The notes beneath the pieces were generated by a model, which worked only from the letters and a program-made list of their open reading frames with translations, ran no database searches and had not been told where the DNA came from. The position numbers and the translations under genes were made by a program. Source: Litsea cubeba (lineage: Eukaryota; Streptophyta; Magnoliopsida; Laurales; Lauraceae). From it: a DNA stretch of 64,000 nucleotides. This document shows, one piece after another, positions 23,211 to 36,101 of this stretch. Position 1 is the stretch's first letter. Every line of letters starts with the position of its first letter. The stretch lies in the NCBI GenBank assembly GCA_012931725.1, contig CM022948.1, positions 112,751,930 to 112,815,929 on the forward strand, in the 5' to 3' direction.

Positions 23211-24921
23211 ATCGCTTCACAAGCAGTTTCTTAAAATGCAATGCATGCAACCTAATTATTCCTGCTGAGATATTTATGTGTGTATTGATTTTGAATCGAT
23301 AACCCTCTTCTGTTTGCAAAGGCTTCTGTAAACTATAATTTAAACATATATTGCTCTTTAGTTTGTGTAGTTTAATTTGTGCAATAGTTCATCAGTTCGA
23401 CTACAATATTATTATATACAAACAACCATTGTGCCATGGCCCTTAATTGATTCAAATATTATAGACTAAATACTGATTCTATTAACACAGTCTTCTCTTA
23501 TTTAAAGGAATTCATGGACTCATCAAATCCCTATTTCCATGCATGTTTTAATTATTTTCCATTAATTGGATGCTTGGTTGATCCTACCCAATCTCTAAAA
23601 CAAAATGCAAAACTGAAGAAAGCAAACTGGAATCTGTTAGGGTTAACACCATTCTTTCCTATTGTTCTCATCGATGAAATTTTCATAGATCATAATAGAA
23701 CGCCCAATGGAAATTAAAATTTTAAAATAGTCCGTTAGATTGACTAAACAATGTATTTTGGGTTGTCTTGGTTCCCAAACAATTCATAACATTTACACAT
23801 GGGTTAGAATCCCATGAGTTTGATCATAGGCATTCATATACTCTAGCGACCATTATAATTGGGCCTTTATCAACAAATGATGTTGTCCATTGAATGAATG
23901 GACAAGACAACAAGTCCATGTAGATCTACACTATTATTAATAATATTTTGTAATTCCTTTTTCACTTTGTGCTTTTGTATGTGTATATATATTGATTGTT
24001 TGATTTATTCCTTATTCAGTGTCAAATTATTGTTAGATTAATATGTTATTGCTTATTCACTTTGTTGGAAATATATCAGAGAACAGTGATGGGAATAGAA
24101 AGAAGAAACAACATCATTGGTAGGATGAGAGACAAAAATAAGGATTCAAACAAAATAAATTTTTGTGATATCCAGCGATCCCATTGACATAATTATAAAT
24201 TTTAATTAATTCATTGAATATATTTGTTTCTATAGATCAAATCAGGAAGAGGATCCAAAAAAGTGCATGAAGGCATAAGGGCAAAAAATATACCAAAATC
24301 CAAGCTTCTTTGAAACTATGTTTTAAAAGCATGGCTCCGATACAAAGCTTCCCAATAAAGATGTGATGGAAATAAATACACCATGCCTTAGTTTGGGACT
24401 TCCATATGCATCATTTAATTATCATTTCACCATTTACCACATGCTCAATCATAATTACAAGGATCGTAAACAGATTATGATCCGCATCAGGAATGAGTAG
24501 GGATGGGTGTTTTATGGTATATATATACTTTTGCTAAATGTAGAGAATTAGAACTAATGATACATAATCTAGGTGTAGAATTGATTAAGATAATGCATTT
24601 ATTTAATTTTTTGAGACGGATAATGAATTGTTATTTGGTTGTTAATGTTATAGAAATGTGTAGCTTCATGGTATCCTAAATGTCAATGCTTAGGATTTCA
24701 ACTCTTTTAATTTTCCATGTATGCATAGAGTAGTTTTTAATTTTATATTTAACAACCTTCCACCATAAGTAATTCCAAACATTCATCTTATTTACTAAAG
24801 AAATACTTATTTCGATATTTATTTTCACACCTTAAATCCTCATGTATTATATGGATGTTTGCGAGTAACTTCATTTCAAAAGTAAATCTTATTATTCGAA
24901 ATCTGTGTTCTTCTTGGTAGG
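23211..24921. other. MULE left 5' region of the transposase gene
   Basis: No family-like frame. TTCTTCTTGGTAG directly before the ATG at 24922 is a good splice acceptor. The transposase transcript may therefore start in the terminal repeat and splice out most of this stretch (inference). Confidence 0.45.
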
Positions 24922-27733
24922 ATGGAGAATATTGAGATATGTATAATATGCCATTTTAATGGTATATTAGACGTAAGCAATCTACTTCCGGTCTACGATG
25001 GTGGTGAGCAGAAGGTAATATGGGTTGATGTCAATATTACTTTCAATCAACTACTCAGAAAGATAAACGAAGAAACTGGTTGGAGCTTCATAATGAGCTT
25101 ATAAATATGCAATATCAATATCATAATGGCCGAAGCTTCACGTTCATAACCATAAGAGGTGATGATGATCTCCATCGGATGTTCAGATCATTCCAAAATG
25201 GAAGTCAAGCTATATTTATGTATTTGCATACAAACAATGAATTAGGTGCAAGTCGACAACTATCACACCTAAGGTCTACAGACGCTCGGCCTAGCAGCCA
25301 GCGTGAGAATAGGCCGTCATTCACTTTGAACAGGTGCCACCACATACCTTCATAACAAATGTAGTAACTGCTGATTTCTTTAATATCTTCTTTTAATCAT
25401 GTTACAAAGTTGTTTTATGACATGGTGATTCACGCAGGGGGAATTCGATGACATATACAAATACCACAAATTTTTCCAACGGTGAAAAGGATACAGGTGG
25501 CCCTTCAACAAGAGAGGATGTTTACAGGTTCGGTTCGCTACACATCTGATTTGATAATACTATTAAATTCATATATGACTGATTGTTTGCCATACAGGTG
25601 TGACGTGTCATTTTCTCCTATTCGAAGCCAGTTTGATCTGAACACGCCTGCTGTACCTTATGATAACCCATTTGTGGAGGCCATGCTTGAAGATCTAATA
25701 GCTCCCACTAATCTTGCAGAAGATGAAAATGGAAAATTCTCTAATATAAGGGAAGAATTTGTCGTGGATTGGATGGAAACAGATGCAGTAACCAAAATTC
25801 CTGGATTCGATGGAGGGTGCAATGTAGTGGAGAAGCGTGCTGAAAATGATGAAGATGAATTTGATATTGATGTTGACCCTAGAGAATATGAATTGCAAAC
25901 TGCCATAAGACCTAGAAGAACATCGCATGCACAAGAAGGATTGGGTTATGCATCAAAGGTTGTGGGAGTAGAAGATGTTATCGACACTTTAGTTCCTGAT
26001 GATGACCACATTGGCGTGGATCACCAAGAGTCATCTTTCCGTGAAATGTGGAATGGAAGACGGTTTCAGACTCGTGAATTATTTAGGACCGCATTGAGAA
26101 AATTTGCAATGTACAGCAATTTTGAGCTTCATTGGGTGAAGAGGTCTTCGACAGAATTAAGTGCAAGGTGTGGTGATCATCAATGTCCTTGGCGCATCCA
26201 TGTAACTATCCTGCAGTCCGGCCCTGAGTTTATTGTGCGAACTTATTCTGAAAAACATACTTGTTCGAAGCCAATGATGGGGCTCACACATTCTCAGGCT
26301 ACATCGGCCTTGATTGCTGAATGGATAAAAGAACGGTTACGTCTCCATCCAAGTTACACTCCAAAAGAAATTGTGACAGACTTTCAATTAGAGTTTGGCG
26401 TCCAAATCAGCTACAGGAAAGCTTGGCTAGCAAAAGAGATAGCATTGCTTGACATACGTGGTTCTTATGAAGATTCATACAAAATCTTGCCTAGTTATTG
26501 CATTGAACTGGAAAGGACAAATCCAGGCAGTGTGTCTCACCTGATCAGGGAAGATGATGATTCATTCCAGCGGTTATTTTGGGCTTTTGGCTTAAGCATC
26601 CGCTCTTTTAAGAGTTCATTACGCCCATTGATAGCTGTTGATGGTGCCACCTTCGTGGAAAATACCCTGGAGTTTTGTTTGTTGCCGTGACATATGATGG
26701 AGACCGTAAGTTATTTCCCATAGCTTTTGCCATAGCCGAGATAGAGGATAGAGATACTTGGGAATGGTTCCTTGCAGAGTTGGATGTGAACTTAGGGCCC
26801 TTTCCTAAATTGACTATTGTGTCTGACAGACAAAAAGGCCTCATACGAGCCGTTCAAGAACGATTTCCTCACGCTAGTCATAACTACTGCATGCGTCATA
26901 TATCAGCAAACTTTAAAGAGAGGTACAAGGATGAGGCTCTGATGGTGAAATTTTGGAATGCTGCAAGAGCGTATAGGCGAGTTGATTATGAGAGATACAT
27001 GGCTGAAATAAAGGATCTGGATGAAGGTGCATCCAAGTGGATTGAAGACATTGGGCCGCATCACTGGGCAAATGCATTTGTAGAAGGGAGACGGTATGAT
27101 ATGATCACAACCAATGTTGCGGAATGCACGAACAGTTTATTGAAAGAGGCTAGGGAGTATCCAATCACAAAGCAAGTTGAGGCCGTACGGTGCAAATTAA
27201 TGAAATTTTATGAGGTACGGCATCGCAGTTCAATAGCCTTGCGTACAAGGCTAACTCCGTATGCCGAGGAAATCCTGCGTAAAGAATGTGAAGATGCCCG
27301 TCGGTTGGTAGTCCGACCCGCGAGTCAATTCGAATACCAGGTTCACTCTACCCAGTACATTGATGTGGTTCATCTTGATTTGCGATCGTGTTCCTGTCGG
27401 AAGTGGGATGTCTTAGGTATTCCATGTTCACATGCAGTGGCAGCAATTCAAATGAGAGGCATTGATCCATATGATTACTGTGAGCATTGGTTCTCGAGCG
27501 ATGTTTATCGGTCAACATATAACGATATCGTCCATGCGATCAGAGACATCAGCCAATGGGAAGTTCAGAGCAATCTACGCGTCTTACCTCCACATGCACG
27601 ACGACAAGCTGGCCGACCTAAAAAGAACAGAACTCGTACAGAGGACAGACAAAAGCGACAAGTCACGTGTTCCAATTGTCGCCAGATTGGGCATAATCGA
27701 AAGAGATGTCGTTGCCCACCTGCCCGACAATAG
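24922..27733 (+). pseudogene. mudrA-like MULE transposase with two frameshifts
   Basis: This is the Mutator-type transposase that would bind the terminal repeats and cut and join DNA. Inferred exons: 24922-25333, 25438-25527, 25598-27733, with GT/AG borders and agreeing phases. Order of domains: PB1-like N-terminus (VWVDVNITFNQL-type, FTFITIRGDDDL), MuDR DNA-binding region (REMWNGRRFQTRELFRTAL with CGDHQCPW), MULE catalytic domain (LIAVDGATF, LTIVSDRQKG, NYCMRHISANF), SWIM zinc finger (CSCRKWDVLGIPCSHA), and a C-terminal CCHC knuckle (CSNCRQIGHNRKRC). One base appears lost near 25078 and another near 26654, just after the first catalytic Asp motif. Total exon length is 2638, two short of a multiple of three, which fits two single-base losses in about 880 codons. 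The rest is well preserved. Sequencing error is an alternative. Confidence 0.88.
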
Positions 27734-28059
27734 TTATGTGCATCAATAGGCTCAAAACCTTTTGTATGATGACCTGTCTAGTCCTGTCTATATGTGAATA
27801 CTTCATAGAAATGGATGAGACATTTTGTATATATTGAAGCTGTTGCTTGACGAGTCTCTAAGACTATGTATAGTCTTATAATGGATGTGCATGTACTTTT
27901 TCAGAATGGGCATTCAGTTTTACATGTGTAGATTTTCAATGTACTTTTGCTGATAAGAATTGGAACATGGGATTTGTCCAGTCACAATGTGTACTTAAGC
28001 TAAGATTGCATCAAAATGTGTATCTGGTCAGACTTTTAAGCTTTTCTTATTTAATTTTT
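27734..28059. other. 3' flank of the MULE transposase
   Basis: AT-rich, likely 3' untranslated region. No gene. Confidence 0.4.
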
Positions 28060-29190
28060 TATTATGAGATGCTTTCTCTACCATTTTAGAAACCTTCCTC
28101 CTCCTGATCACAACCTTCACAATGTAAAGGTTAAGCTGGCCAAGAAGTATTCATAATGTATATTTTAATACATTTGTTTTTTTTTTTTTTGTTATTAGAT
28201 GCTTTCTGTGCCATTTGATCACAACCTATAACGAATGACAAGGTGACATGATCCTCACATGGGGTTGTCCGTTCTGTGCTTGTTATGTAATCAAACAACA
28301 GTCATAATGTATATCTTACTTCAGTCATAATGTTAGGTAATATGGGTGAAAACCAACACATGGAGTTGTCCATTCACTAATGGTAATTTTAATCTCACAA
28401 CATTCAGGATGATTATCTTACTTTTGTTTGTTTGTTTCTTTTTTTTTCCTTTTTTATTATTTTTTTTTTTTTTTTTGTGTTATGAGATGAGATGCTTTCT
28501 GTGCCTTGACAAAACCTTCCTCTCTTGACACTATCATAAGGTGCAAGCCCAACACATGGAGTTGTGCATTCACTATTAGTAATTTTAATCTCATACCATT
28601 CATAATGATTATCTTACTTTTGTTTTTTTTTTGTTTTTTGATATTGTTTCTCATTTTTTTCTCCTTTTTGTTTTTTTCCTTTTTTTTTTTCTTTTGTGTT
28701 ATGAGATGAGATGCTTTCTGTGCCTTGACAGAAACCTTCCTCTCTTGATACTATCATAAGGTGCAAGCCCAACACATGGAGTTGTGCATTCACTATTAGT
28801 AATTTTAATCTCACACCATTCATAATGATTATCTTACTTTTGTTTGTTTGTTTTTTTTTTTTTTTATATTGTTTCTCATTTTTTTTCTCCTTTTTATTTT
28901 TTTTTCCTTTTTTTTTTCTTTTGTGTTATGAGATGAGATGCTTTTTGTGCCTTGACAAAAACTTCCTCTCTTGACACTATCATAATGTGAACCACACATG
29001 GAGATGTCCATTCACTAATGATAGTTTTAATCTCACAAGATTCGTAATGTGTATCTTACTTTTGTTTTTTTGTGTTTTGTTTTTTTTATTTATTGTTTTT
29101 TTTTTTGTTATGAGATGAGATGCTTTCTGTGACTTGACAAAGGCTTCCTCTACTGATACTATCATAAGGTGAAAGCCCAACACATGAAGC
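28060..29190. repeat. Irregular ~200-bp tandem repeats between the two MULE genes
   Basis: The block GTTATGAGATGAGATGCTTTCTGTGCCTTGACA, CCTTCCTCTCTTGA, ACACATGGAGTTGT and ATTATCTTACTTTTG recurs about every 180-230 bp at about 28480, 28700, 28927 and 29108. Diverged copies lie near 28065 and 28190. Copies are separated by long T runs of varying length. The region lies between the 3' ends of the convergent genes. Confidence 0.8.
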
Positions 29191-30158
29191 ACTCACATTG
29201 AACCATCTTAATTCATGTGCACACCAGGAATGTTGTATTTCACCAAAATTCACATGTAGGTTCCCATCTAACACATTCTGTTATTCAATTGCACACTCAC
29301 ATTCCCAATTCTCACCTCAGGCCACATCTACACATGTTGTGTTGTACGTGCACTTAAGACACCAGCACATTCACATTTGTTAATTTTGACTTGATCACCT
29401 ACACATGAAGTGTTCAAAATGAACCTTATTGATGTTATATTTCTTATTCATTCAGTGTTATACACTATAAGTGCTTCACTTGCACAGATATTTGAAAAAA
29501 CCGACTACCCTCCACATGCACATGAAGCACTTACAATTCACATTTTCAGCCATCTGCACATTCATTCAGTGCAAGTCACTATCTTAAATCACCTGCACAT
29601 TCACATTGTAGACCTTCTTCTATGTGCACTAGAATTCACACTCACAAGTCACGTTTTAATTCATCTGCATAAGATAGTGTAGTACACTCTCTTAAATCAC
29701 CTATAGCTTCACATTATGTGTCTTATTCCTCTCCACCTGCACATCACATGGCACTGTAGAACACATACCTTCACATTCAGATTCACATGATACATCGGCA
29801 ACATTCTAAGAGAAGTGCTTATTCATTTGAAATAGACACCAAAATTTCCTTGGAATGTCTGGCCACATCCCTGGAGATATCAATTACTATACCTACATAT
29901 AAACATGTCCATGCTAAAGCCTCATTCATATATCAATACAACCAACACATTTGACATCATCTGAAATTCTCTCTTTAAACATAAAGTTTAAAATCCATCA
30001 TAAGTTATTTACATCATTTCAGTTGTGTACATCAAATGTAACTCACATTGGACCACATGCGGAACAATGGAATGGATACATCCAAAATAAAAACGTTTAC
30101 AACCCAAAAGGTGCTAAAAACACAGCAGTACATCTCAAAATCAACAATATACATTGAC
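29191..30158. repeat. CACATTCACA-rich region, no gene
   Basis: Many loose repeats of CACCTGCACATTCACATT-like words from about 29200 to 29790, then AT-rich DNA. It may be an eroded minisatellite and 3' flank of the PMD-Ulp1 gene. Confidence 0.5.
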
Positions 30159-33100
30159 TCATCCCCTCTGTTCCACCACTGCATTTGTGATTAAAGCATT
30201 TTCATCCTCTACCACATCTGCCATCTCCCATTGTCTTGAATATATATCAATGACTATTCTTTGACGATAGTACCAAATATCAGCTTGAGTGAATGCAACC
30301 TTACGTCGGTATGCAGCATGCTCAGCAAATGCCATTACAAATAGACCACAGTCATCGCTGCACAAAAGAAAAAATGGCATCCATCAAATATAGGAGTGGG
30401 GAAACAGTCAATAAAATATGAAGATTCTACGTGGTATAGACCTTACATATTCTCCTGTTGAGGGCAATTCTCAGCATCTTTGAGTGGCCAACTTAAGGGG
30501 TCATCCCATCCCAAGCCCATGAGACAACTCTTTAGAAAAATGGCCTAATAGTTTAGGAGGATATAATCAATGAGTAAATAAGCATGACAAAAATAAATGA
30601 GCATATGAGCAAATAAGTTCTACACCACTACAAAAAAATGATTTCAGGAAAGTCAGTGAAAGGGAGTTTTCAAAATTGGTCTGCAAGTCTCTGGAGATAT
30701 TCAAAAATATATTCCTATGTCAGAGTGTTTTTCAGAAAACGCTAGCAAAAAATTTCATAGTCTCTCAAAATCAATAATATATATAGCTCAGAACACTATC
30801 AGACCTTATGTCACTCACAATTAACCTTATTGATGTTTGATGTGAATTACATAACTCAAACTTTGTTGTTTATAACTCAAACTTTGTTGTTTAAGCATGA
30901 TCAGCTTCAACAATACTCAAAATTGAAATTAGTTTCAAGGTCGAGACTTACTTCACCATATGAAATATACGGTTAATAATTCCAATTTAGTTTCGAGTAA
31001 AAGGTCCAAACAAATTGTTTAATGTGAGACACTGTCATATATAAGCTAAGAAGAATAGAACAAACTTACAAACTCCTCTGCAAATTGCCGGTCGCCATCG
31101 TGTCCCATGAGAGAATTATAGTACTCAAATCTTCCACGATCGACATACCCAATTATGAGGAAGAAATGACTGTTACGCAGGATGGGAAAGATCAAAGTAC
31201 GAATTTGTGAGAACTGACGACTCAAGAATGGCTCCACTCCAAATGCAGTAAAGTAAAGGTGCTCGGCCTTGTGAATATACAAGTCCTACAATTTGTAGTT
31301 GAATAATATAGTCAGTGGTTGGGATTGCTAATTCTAACACATGTGTTTCAACAAATACACACCGCCAAATTTGATGGAAAAAAATGAGAGTCCATCGCCT
31401 TTTCACGTACAATCTTGAACCATTCATCCATCATCTGAAAATGGTGCCAGGTGACTATCAAAAACTAAAGTAATGGTTCCACTGCATTTTAACGATTACA
31501 TAGGAACATATGCGGTTACTTACATGTGTATCCATCCAATTTGGAGATAGTGTTCCCCGCAAATTTGATGGCTTCACCGGTTGACACCATGTATCCATCC
31601 ATGACCTCCTACATTTATAAATAAGATAAAACGTAAGCGGCAACCACTATAATATAAGATTCCATCAATACAGACAAAAAGAATTATAATATCTTACTTC
31701 GCTGTATAATGATCCCAAAAGAGATTCATTATAGCTCTGTCTCTATCCGTTAGTGCATAATCTGGGTTTGGCTCAAGCCTACTCCTTTTTCGAGTGAGTA
31801 GATATGGATCAAACTTTGTTGGGATAGCCCTGTTCTTCCTCCCCAAACCCTTCACACGTGCCACAATAGAATTGATATCCCTTTTCTTAATAGAAGATAC
31901 ACCAAGATTTTCAGGCATATGAGTTGGAGTTGATACATGGCCTGAAGTCTGAGCTAGATAGGAATGGCTTGGACTAGATTCGAACACATTCTCAATGGAA
32001 ATAGGAGTTTGAACATGCACTTGACTTGGACTAGATTGGAACAAAGCCTCAGCAGAAGTAGGAGTGTGAACAAGAACTTGGCTTGCACTAGATTGTAACA
32101 CATTCTCAACGGAAGTAGGGGATTGAACTTGTAGTTGGGTTGGAATGGATTCTAGTAAAGGGTCCACATAACTGGATGTTTCTGTCTCTGGTGGCAATCC
32201 GGTTCGGAGGGACCTTGTGATGTTATGAGATGGTGTCAAAATAACAGTCGGACTCTGAACTCTCTCTTCACCTGGACTAGAATTTAACATAGACTCAACA
32301 CAGCGAGGAGATTCTATGTTTAGTGCTGAAGTGGCAGGGTTTGACCTACAGACCATAGGTGATGATGTCGGTGTGACCGTCGGTGCCACAGTCGGGCCAC
32401 AAGTACCTTGCCCCTGTAACATCCAAGTTGATGCAAAATGTCAAGACATGAATTTAATGTGAACAGTTAACCCAGCTGTTCAGATTATTTAATTTCAAAG
32501 TTTACCTGTTGTGCCCCATCTGTCTCATCCTTTAAACATTCTTCAATATCCAATTTATCAAAACCAGCTGCACATGATGCATGGAATTTGCAGAGCTTAC
32601 TATGAACCAATTTAAGAACTTTGGATAGGATTGTAGGACTAGTGTTTTCATCAAATGTCCCAAAAGATGCAATAACACGTTCTACAAAGGTTCTAACCTA
32701 GCACAAACATGAAGCCAAATGTGTTATATGACAAGTACAATTATGTCTAAATTTAAAAGGTGTGAGTATTCCATGAGGATCAATTTTACCTTGACAACTG
32801 ACTGATCCTCCACTGCATTTTTTGAAGCTTCCATGTTGTCCATGCCTCGTCCAATTCGCAAGCGTGTAATTCCTCTATACCAAGCTAGGTATTCATCAGA
32901 ATGATGAGCAGTGTCATCATGCTCACCTTCAACTGTATTGTTCCATCTCTCATCCCACATATAGTTAATTTCTTTCCTCCTAATTTGATAATCTCTTGCT
33001 GATGTTGATGAGCGCTCATCTCGAAGCAATGGTGGTTTCCATATAGGAGGAACAGTTTGTCTCAGTCCAAACTGTTTCATGACTCTACAAGCATTGTGAT

Positions 33101-34402
33101 TCTCGAAGACCCCAAAAAAGATGAGCACGGTCTGTGACCTGAAGAGGGCCCTTTCTTCAGGCTCAAAATGTTCAAGCAGACGAGTACCATATTGAATGTA
33201 GGGCTGCCATACAAACTAGGATGATGTTCAATGAAATTCACAGAATTAGTATCTATGCGAAAAGTCAATGAATCTCACCTCTATGTATAAATGTTTAATT
33301 TACTTTGTATAGATCATAGTAACTCACATTATCTTTGTCTGCTTGCTTATCAAGTTGTTCGCGGACAGAAAATGTCTTCGACAGCAAATTAAAACCTTTC
33401 AACCTTTCATGCCACATCAGACATAAAGGGAAAGCAAACTCGATCCGGTCCCAACTCCTCTCAATCGGTCGCCCTATCTTCATCCGAGAAAAGGCCCAGA
33501 TCTGCACCAAATGTAAAACCATTGTCTATCAATAAAAGATAAACATAATTCAAGATGAAGGTCATCTGCTTACAAAGTACAAATATTACCTGTAATAGTT
33601 GAAGTGTGCCCGTAAGCGTTCTAATGCCATCTTTCAATCTTGTTGCTCTGCCTAGAGTCCTATACAGATTTGCCAGACAGGCTGGCCCCCATGCATACGG
33701 TTCAAACGTCCTAAACAACTCAAGAAGGTATCCGTTCCCCCTCGACCCGGAAGTATTGCTACAAAGTTGTTGGGCCACTAAGCAGAATAGGTATGCACGC
33801 GTATAACGTTGTACAGTCTCTTCAGACGACCCCTCTGGACATAAGCCAAAATGGAGACGAAACCAGGTGTACTTTATTTGTGCACCCATGCAATCCATAG
33901 TTTGGTTGGGAACTCTCCCTAATAATTCATGACACAATCGTCTCATCTCTTCTACACTCGAAATTGTACGGCCTGTAACTAGTCTTCCATCAATAGGAAG
34001 GCCATAAATATAGGCGACATCCTCTAGTGTTATCGTCGCCTCGCCGAAGTTAAAATGAAAGGTATTAGTCTCGGGTCTCCATCGCTCCACCAACGCCCAT
34101 ATAATGCCATGGTGAATTTTCATTTTACCAATGGAGGCCACATTATGTAGGCCGACCATACGGACAATTTCTTCTTGTTGTTCATTTAATTCCCAAAAAT
34201 CATTTAAAGGGTCAGCTGGGATGCACTTCAGTGGACCAATCTCCTGCAATTAACAAATACAAAACATCGTAAAGTCAAGACATAGAATTATGTTAAAGTT
34301 TAGCAATGGCAAAATTGACTATACCTGCCCTTCCCATATAACTGTTGATATATGATTATCTTGATCGGTAAGGATCTGTTTATCTAAAGGACCAGGATTC
34401 AT
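30159..34402 (-). CDS. PMD-Ulp1 fusion protein, 11 exons, MULE-borne
   Basis: Inferred exons on the minus strand: 34402-34325, 34243-33590, 33501-33328, 33215-32790, 32697-32506, 32413-31698, 31608-31524, 31434-31363, 31285-31070, 30544-30447, 30357-30159. All borders are GT/AG and phases agree; total 2910 nt, about 969 residues, no internal stop. The start MNPGPLDKQILTDQDNH and blocks such as TITLEDVAYIYGLPIDG and VMKQFGLRQTVPP are a plant mobile domain (residues 1 to about 400). Exon 6 encodes a Ser/Pro/Thr-rich linker with ~19-residue repeats. Exons 7-11 encode a C48/Ulp1-type protease: His839 (RNSHFFLIIGY), Gln901 (CPQQEN) and Cys907 (DDCGLFVMAF). The position of the catalytic Asp is Asn856 (EYYNSL). 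Ulp1 proteases cleave SUMO-like proteins; PMD proteins are linked to transposons and silencing. The role in this element is unknown. TTGGTAG seven bases before the ATG could be an acceptor of a 5' UTR intron. Confidence 0.85.
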
Positions 34403-36101
34403 CTTTCAACTACCAAGTCACAAGAAGAATCAAAGTTAAAAATACAAAATTTGGCATCATTAGCAATTAGATACTGATGCATAGGAATAAAAAAGGAAAT
34501 AAAATGCTTTAATTTAATGATGTAGTATGAAAAAATATACAGATTCTATTTATTAATAAATGCAAACACAATTATTGAGCCTTAGGGCACGTTTGGTAAC
34601 AAGTCCGCGGGATTTAGGATTCATGTCTACCCCTAGAAAAGGATAATCTTTACGAAAAGGGTTGTTGCTTAGTTGTTTCTGACACACCCATAAAATTCGA
34701 TGCAAATATAAGCAAGGTAAGATTCTTGAATTATTCAATTATATTACAACATTCTATTATATATATATAGTATTGTGCATGAATACAATGCAAAGGAATC
34801 AATCTTAGCTCTGACCTAAGAATAAGAAACCATACCTTGCAACCTATGTTTGTATATTTTTGGCACAGTGTGGCATTGGCAAGCAAGAGATAATGGAATA
34901 AGGTCATGCATTTCTTAAGTACAGTAATATATTCAAATATTTAAAATGGTAGTTAGGGATTATCAACCTAACAAATGAAAAAATTTCGATCTAATTCTTT
35001 TACCAACATCAAATATGTGATGTTAGAATAGGCTATCCAACAGGACATTAAGACAAACAGTCTTCCAAGAACAATTCATTCAGCTAGAGCCCATGAATGA
35101 GTATATTCCACTGATTCGTTAGTCTCATCTATTATGATTCCATTTTCCTATTTCTATCATGTTATATAATGTTGGCATCTGATTGATGGTCTGGAAATCA
35201 GTAGTTTTTTTTTTTTTGGTTAAAAAAATCAGCAGTTAATCTAATATTGTAGCAGAGACTTGAGATGCCTACACATTGGGTTGTTGGTTTGTTCCATGGA
35301 ATGTTCCCAAAATCCAGATTTGTTAAAGAAAAAAAATGTTTCGTACGAAATGTTGACCATAGTAGAAGTTCCTTTCTCCTAATAACTCAAGAATGGATAA
35401 TACAAGAAGTCTGGAAGTTGTCTAGAGGCTGCCATCACTTCATTAGATTAAAGCAACAGTTGGGCAGCCATGATCATGCAGTAAAAATCTCTAAAGGAAA
35501 GAACACTTTCTACATTTCTACCAAAAAAAAAGACACGCATACACATACACTTTCTACATTGCTTATATGTGAAAAGAATTGTAGGAGTAACCTAGAGGCT
35601 CATAGAGATTTTCTTTTTTTCTTTTTATTTAATTTTTTTGAAATTCAAATAGAGATTTTCTTATGATTTCTTTTTTCCCCTCTAATAAGAAACTCACCTT
35701 TTTAATTACAAATGAATCATGAATGTGGAACATTGTTCCTAATTCATGGTTCCTTGATAAAAAAAAAAAACTCTTGGTTCCTTGATATGATGGTTCATAA
35801 AATCAATGCTATCGATTAACTCAACAAGTGTCTATAAGATGAAATTGCTGGATATAAGCTGGTCTTAATAACCAAGCATGGTATAGAAGAAGATACTCTA
35901 GCAACCATTCCTACATGGTAATACACAACAAATTGAATATCTATTTAACAGAGGTTGAAAAAATGCTGTGTTAGATAGTGCAGTCTTTTTTGGAGCAAAG
36001 TATGTCCATTTAACAACTGTTTTTAAAGTGGGATTTAATGCAATGTACATGTTACAGAGATTTTATGAGACTATGGTTCTTTTTCAATCGTACTGCATAG
36101 G
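34403..36101. other. 5' region of the PMD-Ulp1 gene up to the gypsy insertion
   Basis: No supported gene. With 48766-48834 it formed the stretch between this gene and the right terminal repeat before the retrotransposon entered. GGGCACGTTTGGTAAC at 34588 looks like a MITE end, but no partner was found. Confidence 0.45.

Noticed and set aside
30626..30660. CACTACAAAAAAATG, a CACTA-like terminus inside a PMD-Ulp1 intron
   Set aside because: No matching inverted end or 3-bp duplication was found in the intron.
34585..34640. GGGCACGTTTGGTAAC, a MITE-like terminus
   Set aside because: No inverted partner found nearby.
35265..35666. 133-codon plus-strand frame
   Set aside because: No recognisable domain; low-complexity end; lies in the 5' region of the PMD-Ulp1 gene.
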